In this document: positions 45,700 to 53,673 of the stretch, piece after piece
How positions within the stretch are numbered: position 1 is the first letter of the stretch
Layout: every line of letters starts with the position of its first letter
Origin: Clostridiales bacterium
GTDB taxonomy: Bacteria > Bacillota > Clostridia > Saccharofermentanales > Saccharofermentanaceae
DNA length: 64,000 bases
Reading direction: 5' to 3'
Assembly: GCA_017513085.1 (NCBI GenBank)
Contig: JAFWDK010000023.1
Span: forward strand, 1-64,000
Translations under genes and position numbers: made by a program
Notes under the pieces: model-generated
The model's database searches: none
Told to the model about the DNA's origin: nothing
The model's input: only the letters and a program-made list of their open reading frames with translations

Positions 45700-45728
45700 A
45701 TAATATCTCTTTTGCCGATTCAAGTCAA
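45700..45728 (-). promoter_or_regulatory. Sigma-A promoter of the MarR-ABC operon
   Basis: On the minus strand TTGACT (45723-45728) and TATTAT (45700-45705) are separated by exactly 17 bases: the best promoter in the window, with operators directly after it. Confidence 0.85.
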
Positions 45729-45753
45729 CATGAAAAACTACTGATCCTGACTG

Positions 45754-46416
45754 TCAGAGGATCTCCCAGATGATCGTGACAGTGTCTGCCACGTCAATAT
45801 CTTCCGGTTCCATATCTATTCCAAGCGCGCAGTCTTCGGAAATACCCGTCATAAATACTTTAGAGCGCTGCATCGTCGTAACTTCCATTCTTACATCTTC
45901 AAAGGAATAATCTATATGACGGATCTCTCCCAGAGTCACACCCGAAGCCGAAGCCAGGATCGTTGCTTTGTTTCTGGCATCGGCGACGGCTCCGGCCAGA
46001 AGAAGGTTCTTGGCCGCTTCCTGGTCTTTCACCCTGTAACTGACGCGGAATTCAGGTTCTGCCGGACACTTGGCCAGGCAGGTAAATACTTTTCCCAATA
46101 TCTCCTTATCGGAATCAAAGACAAGACGCAGCTCATGACAAAAGCGGTATCCCTTGAAACGCTGTTTCCAGACACCATTCTCGTCATAACCCTCGTACTC
46201 GGGTTCAATATCAAATCGTACCGTCTTGATCTCCGAAGCGGAAAAGCCGGCTGCTGCCAGAGATGCTTTCACGGCTTCACTATCTTCGGAAGCACGACGT
46301 ACCGCTTTTTCATAGTTTTTCTCGACATCACACACAGTAATACCGATACAAGTCTGATCCGGTTTAACCTTGATCAAGCCTCTTCCTGTTACACGCATCG
46401 TTTTTCTGGCATTCAT
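45754..46416 (-). CDS. SIMPL (DUF541) domain protein
   Basis: A 220-residue protein starting MRVTGRGLIKVKPDQTCIGI and carrying the SIMPL-type ARNKATILASASGVTLGEI near residue 147. SIMPL proteins are linked to oxidative-stress and signalling roles with no known enzymatic activity. Unlike many members it has no signal peptide, so it should be cytoplasmic. An AAAGGAGGAG site precedes the start, and surE lies 13 bases upstream on the same strand. Confidence 0.88.
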   Translation of the reverse strand: MNARKTMRVTGRGLIKVKPDQTCIGITVCDVEKNYEKAVRRASEDSEAVKASLAAAGFSASEIKTVRFDIEPEYEGYDENGVWKQRFKGYRFCHELRLVFDSDKEILGKVFTCLAKCPAEPEFRVSYRVKDQEAAKNLLLAGAVADARNKATILASASGVTLGEIRHIDYSFEDVRMEVTTMQRSKVFMTGISEDCALGIDMEPEDIDVADTVTIIWEIL

Positions 46417-46429
46417 AGCTTCTCCTCCT

Positions 46430-47176
46430 TTAGCTTATGTTATTCACGATCCCGATGGAAACATATCCGTCGATCAGAGCCTGAAGGTCGGTCCCTTCCT
46501 CCGCATGATCCCTATCGATCCAGTGGATCGAATATTCTCTGGTACCGTCAGCATACTCCTGCTCCAGACGATAGTAATCAACATACGGCGTGCCCATACC
46601 GACCCTTCTGTCCCGAAGGATGCCCTTGCAATCAGCAAGCGCGCAATCCGTAAAGTTGACATTGATCACCTTTCCCGGCATCAGATCCGAACCGAAGATC
46701 TCTTCCAGAACGATCGGCAGATAGTGATCTGTTACAGCGTGGCCGGCCCCGCTTGCCCGCTTGTCGAACGCAAAGCCTTCGGAAAAAGCAACGGCCGGAT
46801 ATCCTGTCATCGCTGCATCCAGTGCGGCGGCTACTGTGGCCGAGTACTGTATATCCGTTCCCACATTAAACCCGTTATTGATTCCCGAGAATACGATGTC
46901 CGGCTTCTGCGGCAGGATGCATTGGCATCCGATGCGCACACAATCTGAAGGCTGCCCGGAACATGAGAAGGCGTGTACGCCTTCAATGCCCAAATCATAA
47001 GGTTTCACCTTAAGCGGAACGTCGATCGTAAGACTGTGCGAAGCAGCACTGCGCTGTGTATCCGGTGCCACGACCCAGACCTCTCCATAGTTCAAAGCCG
47101 CCTGTGCAAGGCGCGCTAAACCGTCGGATCCGATCCCGTCATCGTTGACAATAAGTATCCTTCTGTTTTTTCCCAT
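46430..47176 (-). CDS. surE: 5'/3'-nucleotidase SurE
   Basis: The 248-residue protein has the metal-binding opening ILIVNDDGIGSDGLARLA, the second site SGINNGFNVGTD and the strand GYPAVAFSE. SurE dephosphorylates nucleoside 5'- and 3'-monophosphates, a stationary-phase housekeeping enzyme. The normal NxG metal motif is kept. It is the middle gene of a Dabb-surE-SIMPL run with gaps of 18 and 13 bases. Confidence 0.94.
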   Translation of the reverse strand: MGKNRRILIVNDDGIGSDGLARLAQAALNYGEVWVVAPDTQRSAASHSLTIDVPLKVKPYDLGIEGVHAFSCSGQPSDCVRIGCQCILPQKPDIVFSGINNGFNVGTDIQYSATVAAALDAAMTGYPAVAFSEGFAFDKRASGAGHAVTDHYLPIVLEEIFGSDLMPGKVINVNFTDCALADCKGILRDRRVGMGTPYVDYYRLEQEYADGTREYSIHWIDRDHAEEGTDLQALIDGYVSIGIVNNIS

Positions 47177-47194
47177 GATTTTTCCCTGACCCGC

Positions 47195-47497
47195 TCAGAC
47201 TTCAAAATCGAAGCAGCTTCTGATCTTCGCATATGGGCGGACTTTTCCGCTCGCTACGGCTACGTGATCCGGATGCACGGCATAGCCGGCAAGCGCCGCT
47301 TCATCTTCAAAAGTGGAATCCAGCATCAGGTCTGTATTCGAGCTTGCCAATCCTTCGGTCAGCACTTTGATCTCGATCAGCCCCGGAATTTTTCCGGCAA
47401 GGCCCTCAAGACCCTCTTTAATATTCTTCTTTACTTCCGCTTTCTCCTCATGAGAAAGCTCTTCCTTTAACGTCCAGATGATCACATGTTTTACCAT
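47195..47497 (-). CDS. Dabb family (stress-responsive alpha/beta barrel) protein
   Basis: A 100-residue protein of the dimeric alpha-beta barrel type: VKHVIIWTLKEE at the start, IKVLTEGL in the middle, and HPDHVAVASGKVRPY near the end. Dabb proteins often have unclear functions, some being small stress proteins or cyclases. It is the first gene of the run with surE and the SIMPL gene, so a common stress-related role is plausible. Confidence 0.88.
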   Translation of the reverse strand: MVKHVIIWTLKEELSHEEKAEVKKNIKEGLEGLAGKIPGLIEIKVLTEGLASSNTDLMLDSTFEDEAALAGYAVHPDHVAVASGKVRPYAKIRSCFDFEV

Positions 47498-47643
47498 AGT
47501 AAATTCGCTCCGTTTTTCTGTGTGTTGTTCTTTTTCATCTTATCATATACTGCGTCGGAAATGGGATCTTCTTTTTCCGTAATTTCATCCGCAATAGCCG
47601 ACAGTCAGGTTCTTCTGATAAAGAGTATCATATATATATACTA

Positions 47644-47652
47644 TGATATAAT
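47644..47652 (+). promoter_or_regulatory. Extended -10 promoter (TGATATAAT) of the SPFH operon
   Basis: TGATATAAT sits about 50 bases before the SPFH start, following a TATATATATA stretch. The element is the same nonamer as at 8103 (minus) and 31620. Confidence 0.55.
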
Positions 47653-47701
47653 AGTTTGACATAAAGAATGAGGAGTTCTTTTTAAAAGGAGGAAAATGAA
47701 T

Positions 47702-48760
47702 ATGTTGAATACGATTTTACGGGTCCTGGGCTTTGCTTTGGTCCTTGGTGGAATTATTTTATTGGGCTGGAAGTCTTTCCAGAATACCGGAACGGTACCG
47801 CAGGGGGTTCCGGCTGCTAAAAAGAAGAGTTTCAAAAAACCGGCTCTGATTCTGGTTCTGCTCGGCGCTCTGTCTATCATTGCGTCTTTGGCTTTTACCA
47901 TTATCCCGACGGGTTATACCGGTGTTCGTGTAACTTTCGGTCAGGTTGAACAGCGCACGCTGAATAACGGTATCAATTTCCAGATCCCCTTGATCCAGGA
48001 GATCGTGCTGGTCAACAACAAGCAGCAGGATATCAAGTTTAACGATAATGCCATCTCTTCCGAGACCAGCGAGCGTAACACGGTAAACTTCCGCGGCATT
48101 ACTGTTACCTATCAGATCAATCCGGAAAAGTCCGCTTGGATCTTCGCTAATGTCACAAACTACGAAGCCGGTCTGGTCAGCGAGTCTCTGGTAGCTTCCG
48201 CGATCAAGACCACTTCCAAGACTTTGTCTCCGAACGACTGTACCAACCGAAGCATCATTGAGCCGAAAGCCAAGGATAATATTCAAAAATCACTGGATGA
48301 GAAATACGGCCCGGATGTCGTATATGTCAACAAAGTCGTAATCAACGACGCCGCTTTTGACTCGGAATACGACGAAAAGATCGCTAAGAAACAGCAGGCT
48401 CAGATCGATTACGAGACACAGCAGATCGAGAATAAGAAGAATATTGAAAAGGCAGAAGCGGATGCCGCTGTCATGAAGACACAGGCGCAGGCAAAGGCGG
48501 AGGCAAAAGTTATTGCTGCACAGGCTGAAGCGGATTCCAACAAGCTCATCAGCGACTCGATCGATGAGAACGTATTGCGCAACAAGTATTATGAGATCTG
48601 GGACGGTAAGCTCCCGGCTACCATTGTCGGCGCCGATGCAGCAGCTTCAATCCTGATCAATGCAATGCCGACAAACAACTCTACGTCCGGTTCAGGTTCA
48701 TCCAGTGTAACACCTACACCTGCACCGACGCCTACACCAACTCCGGCACCGGAGTCCTGA
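47702..48760 (+). CDS. SPFH/prohibitin-type membrane protein
   Basis: A 352-residue protein with two N-terminal membrane segments (LGFALVLGGIILLG and LILVLLGALSIIASLAF), an SPFH domain (TGYTGVRVTFGQVEQRTL through SIIEPKAKDNIQKSLDE) and a coiled coil rich in Gln/Glu/Lys/Ala (QIENKKNIEKAEADAAVM). The C-terminus is a Pro/Thr tail (TPTPAPTPTPTPAPES). Such proteins form large membrane-microdomain assemblies that hold proteases or other enzymes. Two ATGs are possible; 47702 has better spacing from AAAGGAGG than 47696. A lipoprotein gene follows after 28 bases. Confidence 0.9.
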   Translation: MLNTILRVLGFALVLGGIILLGWKSFQNTGTVPQGVPAAKKKSFKKPALILVLLGALSIIASLAFTIIPTGYTGVRVTFGQVEQRTLNNGINFQIPLIQEIVLVNNKQQDIKFNDNAISSETSERNTVNFRGITVTYQINPEKSAWIFANVTNYEAGLVSESLVASAIKTTSKTLSPNDCTNRSIIEPKAKDNIQKSLDEKYGPDVVYVNKVVINDAAFDSEYDEKIAKKQQAQIDYETQQIENKKNIEKAEADAAVMKTQAQAKAEAKVIAAQAEADSNKLISDSIDENVLRNKYYEIWDGKLPATIVGADAAASILINAMPTNNSTSGSGSSSVTPTPAPTPTPTPAPES

Positions 48761-48788
48761 TCAATTATATGAATGGGAGATTAATCTT

Positions 48789-50597
48789 ATGAAACGCAGC
48801 ATAGCAGCGATTCTTTCACTTTCCATCGTTCTTGGACTTGCCGGATGCAAGAATAAGGGCGACGAAACCAGAACAGAGAGAAGCACCAGAACGAAAAAGA
48901 CTGAAATCACCGAGACCGAAGATACGGAGAGTTCTGAAGAACCTACTGAAACAGAAAGCGAAACCGAGCCTTCCGAATCATCGGAAACTTCTGAAACAAC
49001 TGAATCCGAGACATCTGTCGAGTCTGACACATCGGAAACATCGGATTCTTCCGAGTCTTCGGAATCCTCTAAAGAATCCGAAAGTTCGGAGACTTCAGAT
49101 ACATCCGCGCCCACACCTACACCGGCTTCGATTCCGAAGATCACTTTTTCCAACAACCTGAAGAGCCTCGACTTGAAGCGCAGCAACAGGATCCGTGCAT
49201 ATTCCGAACTCTGCCCTTCTGCCGGAGAAAACTCGATGGCTGAGCTGAAAGAAGAGTTGGAATTCTACCAGATCGGATCCTCTGATTTCTCTAAACTCAC
49301 TACAGTGACCGATGCTATTTTTGATGGAAGAGCCAGACGCATGGATTCCTATTACGATCAGGCGCTTGCAACTTTCCACGACGACGTGCAAGGCCTTACC
49401 AGCGATGAGTTCTGGGATTATCGTACGAGAATGTTCCAAACCCACACCCGCGTTGCTCGGGCAGACAGCCAGATCTATTCTTTTGAGCTGACCGATGGTG
49501 TTTCGGACAGTTATTCAACACAGTATTTCAATCTGGATTCTTCCACCGGAGATTCAATCAAACTTGATGATGTCGTTTTAGACAGAGCCACGATGGCTAA
49601 GATCGTCGAGACTCTCCCGATCGGCGAAGGCTACGAAAAAGAAAACCTTCAACTGGCCTATGCCTCGATCGCTGATGCGCTTTCCAATAATAAAGAGGTA
49701 GACTTCCTTCTTTATCCGAACGCGATCCAATTCGCCTACACGATCAGAGTATACGATTATGATCAGACATACTTCTGCACCATTCCGACAGTTCTTCTGG
49801 GCGGAGTCGTGGATCTGAAATACTTCGGCGCCACCACCAAAAACTATTCTCTGGTTTTCGGTTCCAATAATACCTGCGTTTGGGATTTCGACGGTGACAG
49901 TACACCCGATGTTTTAAGCATCAACTGTGGAGATGACAACAGCAAGACGATCGACTTCATGTTCAACAACACCGCCTCGTCCATAACCAAGGAAAACAAA
50001 ATCTATTCGGACAATGGTTTCTATCCTTTGTACGTAAGCGTTACAGATAATGGTACATTTATCTACGTCGGATGTTCCAATGAGGATCCGGTCGATGGTT
50101 GCCTGGTCTTCTGTCTTCGCGCAGATGAAAAGATCGAGTTTATTGACGAGTGTGAAATTTTTGATTCTATCCCGTACGATCCTTCCAACTGCCGGATCAC
50201 CCCCAGATGTGATCTCCTCGGGACAGGCCATATGACCGTAAACGCTTCTATATTGGGTAATAACGGAATTCCTAAACCTATCGATCCTTTCTACGAAAAG
50301 AGCGGCGTGGGTGTTACCGTCAAGGAAATGAAGCTTGCCGGATACAGTGAAGAGGGACCTTTGGCCGGCGATACCGTCACGATCCCCAAGGGCACGTCCG
50401 TCCGCATGATCGGCATTGATTCCGCAAACGAAATGGCGCTTTTCACGACATTAAACGAAAATGAATCCGAGAACGTGATGTTCTATATGGCTTGCTGGAA
50501 AGAACATTACGATTACTCGGATGAGTATGACTTCTCGATCCATTACGATGGCGATTCTGCATATCAGCTCTTTGTCGGCCCAATGTATGCTGACTAA
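48789..50597 (+). CDS. Lipoprotein with Ser/Glu/Thr-rich linker and unknown globular domain
   Basis: A lipoprotein signal (LSLSIVLGLAGC, lipidated Cys20) is followed by about 90 residues of Ser/Glu/Thr/Asp repeats (residues 30-115), then a Pro/Thr stretch and a globular region of about 480 residues. That region includes a short NTCVWDFDGDSTPDVL segment (near residue 360), like an integrin/FG-GAP-type calcium loop. I do not recognise the family. The linker probably spans the cell wall. It follows the SPFH gene after 28 bases and may be its partner. A strong terminator ends the pair. Confidence 0.85.
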   Translation: MKRSIAAILSLSIVLGLAGCKNKGDETRTERSTRTKKTEITETEDTESSEEPTETESETEPSESSETSETTESETSVESDTSETSDSSESSESSKESESSETSDTSAPTPTPASIPKITFSNNLKSLDLKRSNRIRAYSELCPSAGENSMAELKEELEFYQIGSSDFSKLTTVTDAIFDGRARRMDSYYDQALATFHDDVQGLTSDEFWDYRTRMFQTHTRVARADSQIYSFELTDGVSDSYSTQYFNLDSSTGDSIKLDDVVLDRATMAKIVETLPIGEGYEKENLQLAYASIADALSNNKEVDFLLYPNAIQFAYTIRVYDYDQTYFCTIPTVLLGGVVDLKYFGATTKNYSLVFGSNNTCVWDFDGDSTPDVLSINCGDDNSKTIDFMFNNTASSITKENKIYSDNGFYPLYVSVTDNGTFIYVGCSNEDPVDGCLVFCLRADEKIEFIDECEIFDSIPYDPSNCRITPRCDLLGTGHMTVNASILGNNGIPKPIDPFYEKSGVGVTVKEMKLAGYSEEGPLAGDTVTIPKGTSVRMIGIDSANEMALFTTLNENESENVMFYMACWKEHYDYSDEYDFSIHYDGDSAYQLFVGPMYAD

Positions 50598-50625
50598 GCA
50601 AATCTGAACCATACGCATCAAATCA

Positions 50626-50658
50626 AAAGGCGCTGCCATTGAGACAGCGCCTTTTATT
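50626..50658. terminator. Bidirectional terminator between the lipoprotein gene and serA
   Basis: AAGGCGCTG and CAGCGCCTT form a 9-bp stem with a 9-base loop, with TTTTATTTG on the plus strand and a T-rich tail on the minus strand. It serves both convergent genes. Confidence 0.87.
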
Positions 50659-50694
50659 TGTCATGTATCTGATCCGTCAATGATGTGATGCTTC

Positions 50695-52299
50695 TCAGAA
50701 GAAGAGCTGGGTTACACGCAGCACTCCATCAATGGCACGAAGCTCGCTGAGAACATCCTCACTGAGTTCTTCGCTGACAGCCAGGAAAGACTGTGCTTTG
50801 GTGGATCCAGGCTTTACGCCCCAGTGCATCGCATTGATATTGATGTTGTGATCGCCGATCTTGGTCGCGATCTTACCAATGATGCCCGGAACATCTTCGT
50901 TCTGCATAGCTACTACGATCGGTGCCAGAGCAAAATCTGCCTGGTAGCCGAAGAAGCTTACGAGGACTTCTGTATCTTCACCGACGATCGTACCGGAAAC
51001 ACTGAGTTCGCGGCCTTCATCCGTTACGAAGTTTACTACGATCATGCTGGTATAGCGCTCGCACTGTGCACTCTTGCTCTCAACTACCTCGATGCCGCGG
51101 CTTTCGACGCCCTGACGGACGTTGACGAAGCTTACACGCTCATCGGAATGCACAGAAAGGAAACCCTTGAGGACCGAAAGTGTCAGGATACCTGTTTCCT
51201 GGCTGGCAAGTGCGCCACGGAATTCAACTTCGATCTTCTTAACCGGAACAGTCTCTGCCTGATAGTAGATCTTACCGAGTTTCTCAGCCAGATCCGCATA
51301 AGGACGGATCGCAGCCATATCGCCACTGAAAGCAGGCATGTTGATTGCAGCAACCAGTTCACCACGAAGTGCTTTTGCAACAAGAGAAGTAACAGCAGAA
51401 CCAACATTGTGGTTAGCTTCCTGCGTCGAAGCACCCAGGTGCGGTGTTACAACACAGTTCGGAAGTGTCAGAAGCGGGTTCTGATACTGCTGTTCGCCCG
51501 GAGCCTTATCGTAAGAAGGCTCCTTATCGAATACGTCGATTGCTGCTGCAGCAACCTGACCGGATTTAAGCGCATCATAAAGAGCGGCTTCGTTAACAAG
51601 ACCACCACGGGCAGCATTGACGATACGAACGCCCTTCTTGCACTTGGCAAGTTCTTCTGCGCCGACCATGCCGACGGTCTCTTTATTCTTCGGTGTATGG
51701 AAAGTAATGAGATCCGCAACAGCAAGAAGATCTTCGAGCTTCGCGCAACGCTTTACGCCAACTGTATCAAACTTCTCCTGTGTAATGTACGGGTCATAAG
51801 CAACAACTGTCATGCCGATTCCCTTGAGCTTTCTGGCTACGATAGAACCGATACGGCCAAGACCGATGATACCTGCTGTCTTACCTTCGAGTTCGTTACC
51901 GATCATCTGAGCACGACGGAAATCATCGTTATGGGCAGCCTCATTGGCATGGCAGAGATTTCTGAAAATCGAGAAAGCATGAGCTACTGCAAGCTCACCT
52001 GCAGCCATGATGTTAGCTTCCGGAGTATTCACGGCAATGATGCCCTTCTCTGTGCAGGCTGCTACGTCGATATTATCGATACCGTTGCCGGCACGTCCGA
52101 CAACTTTCAGGTTCTTGGCATTCGCCAGCAGATCCTTGTTGACCTGGGTAACGGAACGTACGATCAATGCATCGTAATCACCGATAAATCCCTTGATCTC
52201 GTCCTGGGAGCAACCCAGACGCTCGTCTACTTCAAAACCTTCGTCTTTAAGATACTGGATCGCATCTGCAGCGATCTTTTCTGCTACCAAAATCTTCAT
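50695..52299 (-). CDS. serA: D-3-phosphoglycerate dehydrogenase
   Basis: The 534-residue enzyme is the long form: NAD-binding core (GIIGLGRIGSIVARKLKGIG), catalytic residues in the VNAARGGLVNEAAL and VTPHLGASTQEA segments, then an intervening ASB domain and a C-terminal ACT domain (DVPGIIGKIATKIGDHNINI). It oxidises 3-phosphoglycerate, the first step of serine synthesis. The ACT domain is the site of serine feedback. It starts 17 bases after the aminotransferase gene, so both steps are in one operon. Confidence 0.96.
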   Translation of the reverse strand: MKILVAEKIAADAIQYLKDEGFEVDERLGCSQDEIKGFIGDYDALIVRSVTQVNKDLLANAKNLKVVGRAGNGIDNIDVAACTEKGIIAVNTPEANIMAAGELAVAHAFSIFRNLCHANEAAHNDDFRRAQMIGNELEGKTAGIIGLGRIGSIVARKLKGIGMTVVAYDPYITQEKFDTVGVKRCAKLEDLLAVADLITFHTPKNKETVGMVGAEELAKCKKGVRIVNAARGGLVNEAALYDALKSGQVAAAAIDVFDKEPSYDKAPGEQQYQNPLLTLPNCVVTPHLGASTQEANHNVGSAVTSLVAKALRGELVAAINMPAFSGDMAAIRPYADLAEKLGKIYYQAETVPVKKIEVEFRGALASQETGILTLSVLKGFLSVHSDERVSFVNVRQGVESRGIEVVESKSAQCERYTSMIVVNFVTDEGRELSVSGTIVGEDTEVLVSFFGYQADFALAPIVVAMQNEDVPGIIGKIATKIGDHNININAMHWGVKPGSTKAQSFLAVSEELSEDVLSELRAIDGVLRVTQLFF

Positions 52300-52316
52300 A
52301 TCTCGTTCCTCCCAAA

Positions 52317-53414
52317 TTATGCGTTCTGAGCTTTCAGCTCTGCTACTACTTCATCGAGATCCTTAAGCATTGCTTTGATCTCATCGATCGTTGTATCTGC
52401 CATGTGCGCGATACGGAATGTGGTTTCTTTTAAAGCACCATAACCACCGGACAGGAGGTATCCTCTCTCACCCATCTTCTTGTTGATCTCAGCAAACGGG
52501 ATGCCCAGTGTGTTCTTGATACATGTAACGGTTACGGAAAGATTATCCGGATCCGAGTACAGTTCTGCATTCTTTCTGGCCCAGTCACGAACCAGTTCCG
52601 CCATTTCGCAATGTCTCTTGTAACGGTTCTCCATGCCCTCTGCAAGGATGCAGTCAAGCTGGTAATCCAGAGCAAACATGTGGGATTCCGACGGAGTGGA
52701 CGGATACTGGAACGGCTTCTCGTTTACAAACTTTGCCAGTTCCACATAGTCGAAGTACAGACCTCTGTTCGGGATCGTCTTGGCTTTTTCCAGTGCACGG
52801 TCCGAAACGGATGCAATAGACATTCCCGGAGGCAGACCCAGACACTTCTGAGTGGATGTGATGCAGACATCGATGCCCCACTCGTCAACCGGAATATAGT
52901 CGCCACACATGGAACTTACTGTATCCACGCAAAGGATCACGTCCGGATACTTTGCCTTTAAGACTTTGGAGATCTCGCCGACAGGGTTGTGGACACCTGT
53001 GGAGGTCTCGTTATGTGTAACGGTGATCATGTCATACTCGCCGGAAGATAGAGCCTCATCGACCATTTCCGGTGTTGTGATCTGTCCCAGTTCGGAACGG
53101 AAAATATCTGCCGGAACGCCATTGGATGTTGCCATCTTATACCAGCGTTCACCAAAAGCACCAATGGAGAAGATCGCCGCCTTCTTCGCTGTGAAACATC
53201 GAACCGCGCCTTCCATAAGACCGCTGCCTGATGAAGTGGAAAGAATAATCGTGTTCTTTGTTCCCATAACCTTCTGAAGCTTCTCGGAAATTCCCTGCTG
53301 CAGGGCGGAAGCATCCTTGGTACGGTGGCCGATCATCGGCGTAGACATCTTTTCCAATACTTCACGGCGGACTTCTACCGGGCCCGGAATGAAAAGTTTC
53401 TTATGCGTACTCAT
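52317..53414 (-). CDS. Class V aminotransferase (serine-pyruvate / phosphoserine type)
   Basis: The 365-residue PLP enzyme carries the lysine motif CITSTQKCLGLPPG and the cofactor loop SGSGLMEGAV. By sequence it looks like alanine-glyoxylate/serine-pyruvate aminotransferases, but next to serA such proteins usually replace SerC and make phosphoserine from phosphohydroxypyruvate. The ATG at 53414 follows GGAGGAATTG and is preferred to one 15 bases upstream that lies inside that site. Its 185-base upstream region is AT-rich with no clear T-box. Confidence 0.93.
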   Translation of the reverse strand: MSTHKKLFIPGPVEVRREVLEKMSTPMIGHRTKDASALQQGISEKLQKVMGTKNTIILSTSSGSGLMEGAVRCFTAKKAAIFSIGAFGERWYKMATSNGVPADIFRSELGQITTPEMVDEALSSGEYDMITVTHNETSTGVHNPVGEISKVLKAKYPDVILCVDTVSSMCGDYIPVDEWGIDVCITSTQKCLGLPPGMSIASVSDRALEKAKTIPNRGLYFDYVELAKFVNEKPFQYPSTPSESHMFALDYQLDCILAEGMENRYKRHCEMAELVRDWARKNAELYSDPDNLSVTVTCIKNTLGIPFAEINKKMGERGYLLSGGYGALKETTFRIAHMADTTIDEIKAMLKDLDEVVAELKAQNA

Positions 53415-53612
53415 CGTCAATTCCTCCATGTAATATATATAATTACGTACCGTACTATTGTAGACGTATTTTCCCTATTTTTCTAGTGCCAATCCATCTG
53501 CTTTTCCATTTTCGGCAAATTACCAAAAAAACCCCTCTGCTTTCCTGCTTTGCCGACAACCTGCCATGAACTTTAGCGAAATGATTTTTATTCGGGTTAT
53601 TTCTAAAAAACG

Positions 53613-53644
53613 AAAAAAAGAGGCTGTCTATGTAAGACAGCCTC
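53613..53644 (-). terminator. Terminator of the large PP2C-like gene
   Basis: GAGGCTGTCT and AGACAGCCTC form a perfect 10-bp stem with a 5-base loop, and seven T follow on the minus strand. It belongs to the GCTGTCT-type terminators seen at 14187, 37271 and 41371. Confidence 0.92.
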
Positions 53645-53673
53645 GTAAGATCTGTTTCTTCTGTTACGCGGGA

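Noticed and set aside
50824..52329. A 501-codon frame antisense to serA
   Set aside because: serA motifs account for the region; the antisense frame has no domain and no ribosome binding site.
53430..53612. A serine T-box or other riboswitch before the aminotransferase gene
   Set aside because: The stretch is AT-rich without conserved T-box motifs; I see nothing else in it apart from the neighbouring gene's terminator.
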